NCBI GenBank assembly: GCA_963817135.1 | Contig: CAWFNG010000001.1 | Coordinates: 372,001-436,000, forward strand | Length of the DNA: 64,000 nucleotides | Reading direction: 5' to 3' | Source: VAZQ01 sp963817135 | GTDB lineage: Bacteria > Pseudomonadota > Alphaproteobacteria > Rhizobiales > Xanthobacteraceae | Shown here: one piece after another, positions 40,868-57,037 of the stretch | How the letters are laid out: the number at the start of each line of letters is the position of its first letter | Numbering within the stretch: the stretch's first letter is position 1 | Position numbers and translations under genes: made by a program | Notes under the pieces: model-generated | What the model was told of the DNA's origin: nothing | Databases searched by the model: none | What the model saw: the letters and a program-made list of their open reading frames with translations, nothing else

Positions 40868-41489
40868 CCGACGGGAAACTTGGAATCGGACCACTAGTGC
40901 GGTGAATTTGAAGTTCCTATCATAACTGGCCGCAAGCTCGTTTAGGAACTCAAATTCAAAACCGCACTAAGAATCATAGAGTTGATAGTGGTCCTTGGAT
41001 TCCGAAGTTCGCATCTGAACGTGCCGCGAGTGGTGGCGAACTTCGGAATCGGACCACTAGTCAGGAATCCCCGGGTACCAGGCCGGGCCCATATTGGGAC
41101 AATCAAAAAATTTTCAGAAACGCTGGAACCGACTGCAATCCCTGGCGTTACGGCCCCCGGGTGGTGCTCTGCCCTGTGATGCACCAAGGGGCCTGAAACA
41201 TGGCCGGAACCAGCCGGTCACCGGGAAGCTCTCCTTTATATGTAGGCTGTCTCGGCAATGCGCGGGGGCGGTTCCGCACGGCTGCTGCCAGTCAGCCCAG
41301 CGGGTCAGCAACGCCTCCGTCGGCGAATAACACTCCATCCAGGGAACGACCTCTTTTGCTTAGGTTCCCCGGTTCCCATCAGCAAACAATCTCCCGCAAT
41401 CCCGGCTGCGCCACGCCATGGCCACAGCACGGCGGCTAGAAACCGCCCGCACAAGGAGGCACCTGCCCCCATCGCCCCGGAGGATCCCC
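40868..41489. other. Long intergenic region before the giant hybrid kinase
   Basis: About 620 bp. Contains repeat copy 2 (40894-41060); beyond that no gene is recognised. A short GGGAAC/GTTCCC inverted repeat surrounds 41343-41370 and could be an operator, but evidence is weak. Confidence 0.45.
40894..41060. repeat. Double-hairpin repeat element, copy 2
   Basis: Same two palindromes as copy 1 with about a dozen differences: arm A 40894-40969, arm B 40985-41060. An extra partial arm (TTGGAATCGGACCACTAG, 40880-40897) precedes it, as if a further unit once lay there. Confidence 0.85.
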
Positions 41490-47810
<6,321 letters not shown>

Positions 47811-47835
47811 TCACGCAACCCAGCGGAGAACACCG

Positions 47836-49764
47836 ATGAGTTCGGACGGTAAGGTCAACATTCTGCTGGTTGACGATCAGCCGGGCAAATTGCTCAGCTA
47901 CGAGACCATTCTTTCCGAGCTCGGAGAGAATCTCATCAAGGCCGCGTCGGCGAGAGAAGCGCTGGAGCAACTGCTCAAGCAGGACATCGCCGTCATTCTG
48001 GTCGACGTCTGCATGCCGGAACTCGACGGCTTTCAGCTGGCGGCGATGATTCGCGAGCACCCGCGCTTCCAGAAGACCGCGATCATCTTCATCTCCGCCA
48101 TCCATCTCACCGACGTCGATCGCCTGCGCGCCTATGAAATGGGCGCCGTCGATTATGTGCCGGTGCCGGTCATTCCCGAAGTGCTGCGCGCGAAGGTGCG
48201 AATCTTCGCTGAGCTCTATCGCAAGACCAGACAGCTGGAACAGCTCAATCGCGAGCTGGAGCATCGCGTCGCCGAGCGTACGGCGGAGGTGGAAGCGTCG
48301 AGCACGCGCCTCCTGCAAAGCGAGCAGCGCCGCAGCCTGGCCTTGGCCGCCGGCCAGATGGGATCATGGGAATGGGATCCGCTGACCGGCCGCTTCAGCT
48401 GGGATGACGGGCAGTATCGGATTTTCGGGGTCGAGCCGCGCAATTTCGATCTCACCATCGAGAACATCCGCGGCCTCGTTCATCCCGACGACTGGAAGCA
48501 TCTGCAGGACGCAATCAAACCGGGCACGCCCAACAAGCCGACATTTCAGAGCGAGTTTCGCGTCTGCCGTCCCAATGGGCAGTTGCGCTGGTGCATCGGC
48601 ACTGCGGTGGCGAGCGTCGATGCGACCGATCATGTCATTCGTGTCAGCGGCGTGACCATCGATATCACCGAACGCAAGGAAGCCGAGGAGCGGCAGGCGC
48701 TGTTGGCGCGCGAAGTCGATCACCGCGCGCGCAACGCGCTGGCGCTGGTGCAGTCGATCGTGCGGCTCACGCGCGCCGATTCCATCAAGTCCTACATCGC
48801 CGCAGTCGATGGCAGAATAGGCGCGCTTTCCCGCGCGCACACCTTGCTGGCGCATAGCCGCTGGCAGGGCGCCGATCTGGGAAAGCTGGTCGACGAGGAA
48901 CTCGCACCGCACCGCACGGGCGAATCCGACAAGATCATTGCCGGCGGGCCGGGAGTTTCGCTCGACCCGCGCACCGCGCAAACGCTTGCGCTTGCCTTGC
49001 ACGAATTGTCGACCAATGCGGCAAAATATGGCGCGCTCTCGGTGATGTCCGGATGCGTGCGCCTGACCTGGGAACTGCAGCCGGACAATCTTTTGCTGCA
49101 ATGGATGGAGACCGGCGGACCGGCAACGCAACCGCCGCAATCTCCCGGTTTCGGCATACGCGTGATCAGCGCCAGCATCGCGCGGCAGCTGGAGGGCGAG
49201 GTGCAATTCGAATGGCTGCCCGAGGGCCTGCACTGCAGCATGCGGGTGCCACGCAGCGATGCAATCGAACCGCTGCTCCAGCGCGCCACCGCACATCGCG
49301 CGGCAAGTGGCAAGCCGGGCCTGCCGCTGCCGCTCGAAAGCGGCAATCGCGTCCTCCTTGTCGAGGACGAGATCCTGGTCGCCATGATGATGCGCGACAT
49401 TCTCAACGACCTCGGTTACGCGGTGGTGGGACCGTTCAGCCGGCTTTCCGAAGCCATGGTCGCCGCAGTGCATGACGATATCGATGCCGGGATCATCGAC
49501 ATCAATCTCGACGGCGAATTCGTCTATCCGGTTGCCGATGTTCTCATTGCCCGGCGAATTCCCTTCGTGTTCGTCACCGGGTATGGGGTCGAGAGCATCG
49601 ACGCTCGTTTCGGCGAAGTCCCGGTTATCAAGAAACCGGTGCAACGACAGGCACTGCAGCAGGTATTCGCGGCGGCGCGCGCCGCCGAAATGCCTCCGGC
49701 AGGGTATGTGGGTGCCGCGCGCGGACATCGCGGCCGCGAAGCAGCAACGATGGGCCGCAGGTAG
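47836..49764 (+). CDS. Hybrid HWE-type histidine kinase with two receiver domains and PAS
   Basis: 642 residues: receiver (VNILLVDDQPGKLLSYETIL, Asp in LVDVCMPELDG), coiled coil, PAS (about 165-285, WEWDPLTGRFSWDDGQYRIF), HWE kinase (REVDHRARNALALVQSIVRL; ALHELSTNAAKYGALS), and a C-terminal receiver (RVLLVEDEILVAMMMRDILN) in which the acceptor is in IIDINLDGE. Phosphate from the giant kinase could enter through the first receiver. Same transcript as the giant kinase (25 bp gap). Confidence 0.92.
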   Translation: MSSDGKVNILLVDDQPGKLLSYETILSELGENLIKAASAREALEQLLKQDIAVILVDVCMPELDGFQLAAMIREHPRFQKTAIIFISAIHLTDVDRLRAYEMGAVDYVPVPVIPEVLRAKVRIFAELYRKTRQLEQLNRELEHRVAERTAEVEASSTRLLQSEQRRSLALAAGQMGSWEWDPLTGRFSWDDGQYRIFGVEPRNFDLTIENIRGLVHPDDWKHLQDAIKPGTPNKPTFQSEFRVCRPNGQLRWCIGTAVASVDATDHVIRVSGVTIDITERKEAEERQALLAREVDHRARNALALVQSIVRLTRADSIKSYIAAVDGRIGALSRAHTLLAHSRWQGADLGKLVDEELAPHRTGESDKIIAGGPGVSLDPRTAQTLALALHELSTNAAKYGALSVMSGCVRLTWELQPDNLLLQWMETGGPATQPPQSPGFGIRVISASIARQLEGEVQFEWLPEGLHCSMRVPRSDAIEPLLQRATAHRAASGKPGLPLPLESGNRVLLVEDEILVAMMMRDILNDLGYAVVGPFSRLSEAMVAAVHDDIDAGIIDINLDGEFVYPVADVLIARRIPFVFVTGYGVESIDARFGEVPVIKKPVQRQALQQVFAAARAAEMPPAGYVGAARGHRGREAATMGRR

Positions 49765-50124
49765 ACAAGTCTCGCATCCCAAATCTTTCATCAGACGGCG
49801 CCCCTTTGGGCAGGCAGTTGCCTAGTTTTTGCGCTGCACAATAATTCTGCAAAGCGATGATCGCTGCGGCGGCATTGCCCTTATATTGAGTTGACAGGGC
49901 CCATCTTAAGCCACTGTTAACGCTCGTAAAACTTGCTTCGCGCCGGACTGGCACGAAGCTTGAACTCCGCACAACCCAGGCATGTCGCACCGCGGTCTCA
50001 ATGGCCGCTGATGCGCGGCCTCACTGCATCAGCGCTCTCGCGAGCGAGCAGGAACGTTATGCGCGAGCGAACTGAAACCATGGAAGCGCGATCCATGAGC
50101 CCAGACCTAGAAAGGAACACACAG
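49765..50124. other. Intergenic region before narK
   Basis: About 360 bp with no recognised gene, motif or hairpin of note. Confidence 0.4.
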
Positions 50125-51512
50125 ATGAGAAACCGCGAATTCGACCTGGATTTCCGATTGGAACCCTGAGGATGAGAAATTCTGGAAATCCACGGGCAAG
50201 TTCGTTGCCCGACGCAATCTCATCTGGTCGATTTTCGCCGAGCATCTCGGTTTTTCGATCTGGCTCCTGTGGAGCATCGTGGCAACCAAATTGCCGCAGG
50301 CCGGCTTTCACTACACGACCGACCAGCTGTTTCAGCTGGTAGCGCTGCCCGGACTGATCGGCTCGCTGATACGGTTTCCCTACACGTTCGCGGTAACGAC
50401 GTTTGGCGGCCGCAACTGGACGGTTTTCAGTGCGGCGGTGTTGTTTATCCCGACGATTGCGCTTGCGTATTTTGTGACCCAGCCCGACACGCCGTTCTGG
50501 CTGATGCTGGTGGTAGCGGCAACGGCAGGCCTTGGCGGCGGCAACTTCGCCTCGAGCATGGCGAATATCTCCTTCTTCTATCCGGACCGCATGAAAGGCT
50601 GGGCGCTCGGCCTGAACGCGGCGGGCGGCAACATCGGGGTCAGCGGCGTGCAGTTGCTGACACCCCTCCTCCTGGGGTTCGGCTTTGTCAGTCTCTATCA
50701 GGCAACCCCGGTCGCGGGAGGCCTCTATCTGCAGAACGCCGGGCTGATGTGGCTGTTGCCGCTGATCATCGCGGTGACCGGCGCCTATTTGTTCATGAAC
50801 AACCTCACCTCGGCCCGCTCGTCGTTCAAAGATCAATTCATCGTCGTAAAGCGCAAGCACACCTGGGTGATGTCTTACATCTATATCGGGACGTTCGGCT
50901 CGTTCATCGGCTATTCGGCAGCGTTTCCGCTGCTGATCAAGACCCAATTCCCGCAGGTCACGGTGGCTGTTGCCTTCCTCGGACCGCTGTTGGGTTCTCT
51001 CTCGCGTCCACTTGGCGGATGGCTCGCCGACAAGATCGGCGGCGCCATCGTGACGTTCTGGAACTTCATCGCCATGGGTGCTGCAACAATCGGTGTCATG
51101 TACTTCGTGGACATCAAAGACTTTGCCGGCTTTCTTGCAATGTTCCTTGATCCTTTTCGTCACGACAGGCATCGGCAACGGCTCGACCTATCGAATGATT
51201 CCGTCGATCTTTCGCGAGGAGAGGCTCAGGGAGGCGAAGGGATCGGGCGAGTTGGGCCGCGCGCGCGCCTTGAAGGCGGCCGGTCTCGAGGCCGCCGCCG
51301 CGCTGGGCTTCATTGGTGCAGTCGGCGCTTGTGGCGGCTACCTGATCCCGCGCGGCTTCGGCGCCTCGATTGCCGCTACGGGCCACCCTCATCTGGCGCT
51401 GCAAATCTTCCTGGCCTTTTACGCAACCTGCGTAGCGCTCACGTGGTGGTATTATCTGCGCAAGAGCCTCCTTGTCGTGCGTGCGCCAAGCCTCGCCGAA
51501 GCGCGGGTATGA
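50125..51512 (+). pseudogene. narK: Nitrate/nitrite transporter NarK (MFS), two frameshifts
   Basis: 461 residues after repair. ATG 50125 with AAAGGA upstream. Short head MRNREFDLDF, then an extra base at about 50158 before WNPEDEKFWKSTGKFVARRN, 12 helices with the NNP-family signature (GLGGGNFASSMANISFFYP and GWALGLNAAGGNIGV), and a second extra T at about 51148 before LFVTTGIGNGSTYRMIPSIF. Nitrate import for the assimilatory reductase downstream. Both breaks are single bases. Confidence 0.82.
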
Positions 51513-51537
51513 GATCAGCGTAGTGCGTGTGTTCCGG

Positions 51538-51575
51538 CGGCGCGGTCGAGGACGTTATCGACCGCGCCGTTTTTT
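51538..51575 (+). terminator. Rho-independent terminator hairpin between narK and nasA
   Basis: Perfect 12-bp stem CGGCGCGGTCGA / TCGACCGCGCCG with an 8-base loop and a run of six T (51570-51575). The T run ends 12 bp before the nasA start codon, so the hairpin covers the place where a nasA ribosome site should be. It could be an attenuator controlled by antitermination. Confidence 0.85.
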
Positions 51576-51587
51576 CATTATGCGGCA

Positions 51588-54215
51588 ATGACTGCGGTGC
51601 GCACGGTCTGCCCCTATTGCGGCGTGGGCTGCGGCCTCCTCGTCGGGCGCGAGCATAACGGCGGCACTGCCGTTCGCGGCGATCCCGACCATCCCGCAAA
51701 TCTCGGACGCATCTGCTCGAAAGGAGCAGCACTCGGCGAGACGCTTGGCCTCGATGGCCGCCTGCTGCATCCCATGCTCCGGCAGGGCGACGGCTCGCTT
51801 GCGCAAACGCAATGGACGGATGCGATCGGTGCCGTGGCAGAGGGTTTCAGCCGCATTCTGCAGCGCGACGGCCCCGGCGCGCTGGCGTTCTATCTTTCCG
51901 GACAGCTGCTCACCGAGGACTATTACGTCGCCAACAAGCTCATGAAGGGGTATCTGGGCTGCGCCAATGTCGATACCAATTCGCGACTGTGCATGGCGTC
52001 CTCGGTGGCCGGTCATCGCCGCGCGTTCGGGTCCGACACGGTCCCCGGCATGTATGCCGACCTTGACCAAGCCGATCTGATCGTTCTCGTCGGCTCCAAT
52101 GCGGCGTGGTGCCATCCGGTGCTGTTTCAGCGCATGGTGCGCAACAAGGCCGAACGCGGCGCCGGTTTGATTGTCATTGACCCGCGCCGGACGGCAACGG
52201 CGGAAGACGCCGATCTTTTTCTCTCAATCAAGCCCGGCACAGACACCGCGCTTTTCTGCGGGCTGCTGGTCCATCTCATCGATAAGCATGAGATTGACGA
52301 TTCTTATATCGAACGCCACACGACCGGCTTTGCCCAAGCGCTGTCCTGCGCGCGCGAAATTGCGCCTGATGTGGGCGCCGCCGCTGCTGCCACCGGGCTG
52401 GCGCGAGCCGACGTTGCCCGGTTCTTCGAGTTGTTTGAACGAACCGCGAAGGTCGTCACCTGCTTTTCGCAAGGGGTCAACCAGTCGGCGCAGGGCACCG
52501 ACAAGGTCAATGCCATTATCAACTGCCACCTCGCCACCGGACGGATCGGCAGGCCGGGAATGGGGCCCTTCTCCCTCACCGGGCAGCCCAATGCCATGGG
52601 CGGCCGCGAAGTCGGCGGGCTCGCCAATCAGCTCGCCGCCCATATGGCATTTGACCCGCACGCGGTCGAGCGAGTGCGCCGGTTCTGGAATGCGCCGCGC
52701 ATGGCTGTGCGCGAAGGCCTCAAGGCGGTGCAAATGTTCGAGGCCATCGAGCGCGGCGAGATCAAGGCGCTGTGGGTGATGGCCACGAACCCTGCCGTAT
52801 CCTTGCCGCGCGCAGGCGCTGCCGCGGCTGCACTCAAGAAACTGGAACTGTTCGTTGTGTCGGAGAACGTGCGTTCGACCGATACAGCAGATGCCGCGCA
52901 CGTGCTGTTGCCGGCGGTCGCCTGGGGCGAGAAGGAGGGAACGGTCACCAATTCCGAGCGCTGCATCTCGCGCCAGCGCGCGTTTCTCGCGCCGCCCGGA
53001 GAAGCGAAACCCGATTGGTGGATCGTGGCGCAGGTGGCGTGCCGTATGGGATTTACCGATGCTTTCGGCTACCGATCCGCCGCCGATGTGTTCCGCGAGC
53101 ACGCCGCGCTTTCCGCATTCGAGAATAGCGGCACGCGCGACTTCGACATCGGCGGGCTCGCGGATATCAGCGATGATATCTATGACGCGCTTGACCCGGT
53201 GCAGTGGCCATTGCACGCGGGCGATTTGCCGCAAGAGCGGCGATTTTTCTCCGCCGGCGGCTTTTTCACGCCCGATCGCAAGGCTTGCTTTATCGCACCT
53301 GTGCCGCCGGCGCTGAAAGAAAGTGCGTCGGCGGATTTCCCGCTGCTGCTCAACACCGGGCGCATTCGCGACCAGTGGCACACCATGACCCGCACCGGCC
53401 GCAGCGCAACGTTGAGTGCACATCGACCCGAACCGTTCGTGGAGGTGCATCCGCATGATGCCGCCGGTCTGAACGACGGCGGTTTCGCGCGGGTCTCAAC
53501 CGCGCATGGCGCCTGCGTGCTCAAGGTGATCATCAGCGACAGCCAGCAGCCCGGCTCGATTTTCGTCCCGATCCATTGGAACGGCCAGACTGCCTCCTGC
53601 GCGCGCGTGGGCGAGCTTGTCTCGGCGCACACCGACCCCCATTCCGGACAACCGGAAATGAAGGCGACGCCATGCACAATCGAGCCCGTTCGATTTGCGG
53701 CACGCGGGCGCGCGCGCTCGGCAAACTTTATGAATTTGCCGGCGGGGACATGGTGGACCCGCGTGGCAGTCGGCGATGAGACAGAATATCGCCTCGCGAC
53801 CAACCGTGGTCCCTTGATCTGGCACGATTTCGCCCAGCATGCGCTTGGCGCAGAGGGCGACCTCGCCGAAGAACTGGACGCCTCCCACTACTGCGCTGCC
53901 GCTTTCATCGACGATGTGCTGCACGGCTGGATCTGCATCGGGCCGGAGCAGGCGTGCCGGCGATTCGATCCGGAGAAATTGCGCAAGCCGAGCGAGGTGC
54001 CATTGCCTCGCGCAGCACTTGCTAAATTCGTAGAGGTCGAGCCGGTGATCTGCGCCTGCTTCGGCGTCGGCCTCAACACGATCCGCGATGCGCTTGCGAG
54101 CGGGCGAGTGCGTGACATCGGCGACATCGGCAGGGCGTTGCGCGCGGGCAGCAATTGCGGGTCGTGTCTGCCTGAACTCAAGAAGATCGTTCGCCAGCAA
54201 TCTCGGGCAGCCTAG
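51588..54215 (+). CDS. nasA: Assimilatory nitrate reductase catalytic subunit with BFD-like C-terminal domain
   Basis: 875 residues. N-terminal 4Fe-4S motif Cys8, Cys11, Cys15, Cys43 (CPYCGVGC...RICSKG), Mo-ligand Cys135 (NSRLCMASSV), GxxGRPGMGPFSLTGQPNAM and the MGD-binding C-terminal domain (TGRIRDQWHTMTRTGRS, HWNGQTA). The end has a bacterioferritin-associated-ferredoxin-like 2Fe-2S site (ICACFGVGLNTI; GSNCGSCLPEL). Reduces nitrate to nitrite in the cytoplasm. Follows narK; no nitrite reductase or NasC partner is in the window. Ribosome site is weak and lies after a terminator hairpin. Confidence 0.92.
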   Translation: MTAVRTVCPYCGVGCGLLVGREHNGGTAVRGDPDHPANLGRICSKGAALGETLGLDGRLLHPMLRQGDGSLAQTQWTDAIGAVAEGFSRILQRDGPGALAFYLSGQLLTEDYYVANKLMKGYLGCANVDTNSRLCMASSVAGHRRAFGSDTVPGMYADLDQADLIVLVGSNAAWCHPVLFQRMVRNKAERGAGLIVIDPRRTATAEDADLFLSIKPGTDTALFCGLLVHLIDKHEIDDSYIERHTTGFAQALSCAREIAPDVGAAAAATGLARADVARFFELFERTAKVVTCFSQGVNQSAQGTDKVNAIINCHLATGRIGRPGMGPFSLTGQPNAMGGREVGGLANQLAAHMAFDPHAVERVRRFWNAPRMAVREGLKAVQMFEAIERGEIKALWVMATNPAVSLPRAGAAAAALKKLELFVVSENVRSTDTADAAHVLLPAVAWGEKEGTVTNSERCISRQRAFLAPPGEAKPDWWIVAQVACRMGFTDAFGYRSAADVFREHAALSAFENSGTRDFDIGGLADISDDIYDALDPVQWPLHAGDLPQERRFFSAGGFFTPDRKACFIAPVPPALKESASADFPLLLNTGRIRDQWHTMTRTGRSATLSAHRPEPFVEVHPHDAAGLNDGGFARVSTAHGACVLKVIISDSQQPGSIFVPIHWNGQTASCARVGELVSAHTDPHSGQPEMKATPCTIEPVRFAARGRARSANFMNLPAGTWWTRVAVGDETEYRLATNRGPLIWHDFAQHALGAEGDLAEELDASHYCAAAFIDDVLHGWICIGPEQACRRFDPEKLRKPSEVPLPRAALAKFVEVEPVICACFGVGLNTIRDALASGRVRDIGDIGRALRAGSNCGSCLPELKKIVRQQSRAA

Positions 54216-54233
54216 GGGGCAATTGTTTGACGG

Positions 54234-55450
54234 TCAGTCGGCGGGAGTCGTTTTGAGACGAATAGCGAGGATCGCGGCGGCGCCGAGCGACAATGCAATT
54301 CCACCGACACAGGCCGGCCAGCCGACCCGGTCGAAGATTTGACCGAGGATTGCCGTGCCGAGCAGGCCACCGGCAAAGTAGCAAGCCAGATAAATGCCGC
54401 TAGCCGATCCGCGGTCTGCGGTGGCGGCTTGGCTTACGAAGCCGGTCGCAGCCGCCTGTGCGAAAAACGTCCCGACGCCAATAAGCACCATGCCCAGCAG
54501 GACCGCCGCGAGATTGGGCAGCAGAACGCAGCGGCAATCCAGGCTCCGGCCAGTGCCAGAGACGCCCACAAAGTCGGTCGCGTACCCGAACGATGCACTA
54601 CGTGGCCGGCAAAGAGTGTCGTCAGGACCGATGGCAGGAACACGAAATAAACAAATCCCAGCTGCATTTGGCCAAGCGACAGCGGCGGGCGCACCAGGAC
54701 GAAGTTGACATACGTGAACGTGCCAATGAACGCGAAGAGGATGCAGAAACCGATGCCGAAAGCGGCGCGCAGCTGTGGGTTACGCAAATGGGCCATCCAC
54801 GCCGCAAACGGAGAACGTGCAACCGGCGCCATTTGCGCCATCGGTGAGGATTGGGCGACGGTGCAGTAGACGAGCACTGCGCCGGCGAGATTGAGCGCAG
54901 CAAAGAAGTAGAAATTCGAGGCAAGTCCGAGGTGGTCAGCGACCGCGGCCGACACCAGCCGGCCAATGAGATTGCTCGCGACATTGCCGGTGATGTAGGC
55001 AGCAAAGGCGCCACCAGCGTCGGCTGCACTGCACTCCTCACCCAGATAGGCGAGCGTGAGCGTAAAGGCGGATGCCATGCAAAGGCCCTGCACGATGCGG
55101 AGGGCAGTGAACGTGGTCAAATCCGGAGCAACCGCGAGCAGCGCAGTCGGGATCGAGAGGATCGACAGACTGATCAGAATGCCAAGGCGGCGATCGATGC
55201 GCTGGCTGAAAAGCGAGACGGCCAGTCCGGCAACCGCCATGCCCATGGTGCTGGAATTGACGGCAAAGCCCATTGCCGCGGGCGTGACATTATAGGCACG
55301 CGCCAGGGTCGGCAAAATCGCCTGCGTCGCAAACAGATCAACGACGGTCAGAAAGGCAGTCAAGCCGATCACGACAGTGCGCAGCAGCACCCCGGAAGGG
55401 TGACCCTGCATTTCCATCTGTACCGCTTCCAAGGGTACTGCGTGCGCCAT
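54234..55450 (-). pseudogene. MFS transporter, one frameshift
   Basis: About 405 residues after repair, 12 helices of the major facilitator superfamily: RTVVIGLTAFLTVVDLFATQ, FSQRIDRRLGILISLSIL, RIVQGLCMASAFTLTLAYLG. A missing base at about 54525 switches AWIAAAF to VLLPNLAAVLLGMVLIGVGT, and the frame then runs to AIRLKTTPAD. Drug or metabolite exporter of the YnfM/Bcr-like type; substrate unknown. Convergent with nasA. Confidence 0.8.
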
Positions 55451-55550
55451 GTCGTGATCCTCGGTCCTTTAGGCGAATCGATGTGACGCCTTGTTCAAAC
55501 ATTTCCGTTTTCGGGACGTCACAAGCGTTTCAAACGACGCCGATGCCACA

Positions 55551-56045
55551 TCACATGTTGTGATCGTTTTTGTCGTGCATCACGTCGCCGACAAACAGGA
55601 CGACAGTCTTGGTTCCCAGGTTCTGCCACCAATGCGAGGTGCCGCTGGTTTCCGGCCGGACCTCACCAGCCTTGTGCACGATTGGAACCGAGCAGTTGCT
55701 GGCGTATTCGACGATCTCGCCTTCCGCGATATAGATGATGGCGGGGCGATCGCCATGGCTGTGCCAGGGCACGATGCCGCCTGGCTCGATTGTGAGTTTG
55801 CGGAAGCGGAGCTGGCGCTCCTTGATGTTTGCGTGCTCCTTTTCAAGGTCGATTGCAGCGAGCACCGTATCGGTGACGCCTTTGCCCGCCTGGGTGACTG
55901 GTTGACGGGTGTCGGCTTTCATCTTGTCAGACGGGCAACTACCAGCTACCGCGGCCGACATGCCGATGAGTGTCGACCCGGCGGTGATGCCGGCTAGAAT
56001 CAGTTGTCGGCCGAAGCTTCGGCCGCCGATAACAGGAATGAACAT
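55551..56045 (-). CDS. Secreted cupin-domain protein
   Basis: 164 residues from ATG 56045 with GAGGAG ribosome site. Signal peptide with a long N-region (GRQLILAGITAGSTLIGMSA), then a small cupin: RFRKLTIEPGGIVPWHSHGD, IIYIAEGEIVEY and SHWWQNLGTKTVVLFVGDV. Metal-binding His residues in WHSHGD are present. Periplasmic; enzymatic role unknown. Confidence 0.75.
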   Translation of the reverse strand: MFIPVIGGRSFGRQLILAGITAGSTLIGMSAAVAGSCPSDKMKADTRQPVTQAGKGVTDTVLAAIDLEKEHANIKERQLRFRKLTIEPGGIVPWHSHGDRPAIIYIAEGEIVEYASNCSVPIVHKAGEVRPETSGTSHWWQNLGTKTVVLFVGDVMHDKNDHNM

Positions 56046-56338
56046 GATCGTGGTCTCCTCTGTTAGGCCTGCCCAAAGCAAGGCCGCAGCGGTGGGAGAA
56101 TTCACCGCGCACCGATCGAATGGAAATGCCGATTGGCTCTTGAAACGATACGCAGCGGCTATCGCCGATGCGCATCGCACGCATAGCAGGCGGCTATCGC
56201 CTCGATAGCGAATCGATATTTTCGCAATCAGGTGCGCCGTTGTTCATTGTCGACAGACTGGATGACGCATATCAATACTGGAGCGGCCATGCGAAAGCAT
56301 AAGTTTGCAAGCGCAAATGCTCGCCGCGGAACGATGCC

Positions 56339-57037
56339 ATGATCGGGAAAACCGAGAGCAACACCCTGGACGGTCTGTTCAGGGACGTGCGCGATCTCGA
56401 CGCATCTTTGCGCGAGCAGCTTCACACCTTTGCTGAGACCGTAAGGCGCGAGCGGCCGGAATTTGCCGAAGCAGTGGATCGGCTGGTGGCGCGGCTTCGT
56501 CAATATGGGACCGGCGAGTCGGCCCCGCAGATCGGCGATCCGATGCCTCCATTCGTGCTGCCCGACGAGACTGCGCAGATGGTCAGCCTCGATGAACTCC
56601 TGAATCGGGGACCGGTTGCCGTAACCTTCCATCGCGGCCATTGGTGTCCATATTGCCGCATCAACATCAGTGCGCTGGCGGAAGCGCAAAGCGGCCTGCC
56701 GGCTGGCGAAGGTCAGATCGTGGCCATCATGCCCGACCGGCAAAAATTTGTTGCGGAACTTAAATCGACGTCGAATGTGCCGTTTCCGATACTCACAGAC
56801 CGGGATAACGGATATGCCCTTTCGCTAAACCTTGTCATCTGGGTCGGCGCAGAAATTCAAAAGATGATGGAAGGCCGTGTCGATTTGTCGGCCTTCCAAG
56901 GCAACAGCTCATGGATGCTGCCGATCCCGGCAACCTTCGTGGTCGGCCGTGACGGCCTCATCAGGGAGCGGTTCATCGATCCCGATTACCGCAAACGCAT
57001 GATGATCTCCGACATGCTCGCCGCGATGCGACGCTGA
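56339..57037 (+). CDS. Peroxiredoxin-like AhpC/TSA-family protein
   Basis: 232 residues. A helical N-terminal section (residues 1-60) is followed by the thioredoxin fold: PPFVLPDETAQMVSLDELLN and VTFHRGHWCPYCRINISAL, with the pair CPYC where typical peroxiredoxins have one peroxidatic Cys; then FVVGRDGLIRERFIDPDYRK. Such proteins reduce peroxides or thiols. Convergent with the LysR gene, whose frame overlaps its end. Confidence 0.85.
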   Translation: MIGKTESNTLDGLFRDVRDLDASLREQLHTFAETVRRERPEFAEAVDRLVARLRQYGTGESAPQIGDPMPPFVLPDETAQMVSLDELLNRGPVAVTFHRGHWCPYCRINISALAEAQSGLPAGEGQIVAIMPDRQKFVAELKSTSNVPFPILTDRDNGYALSLNLVIWVGAEIQKMMEGRVDLSAFQGNSSWMLPIPATFVVGRDGLIRERFIDPDYRKRMMISDMLAAMRR

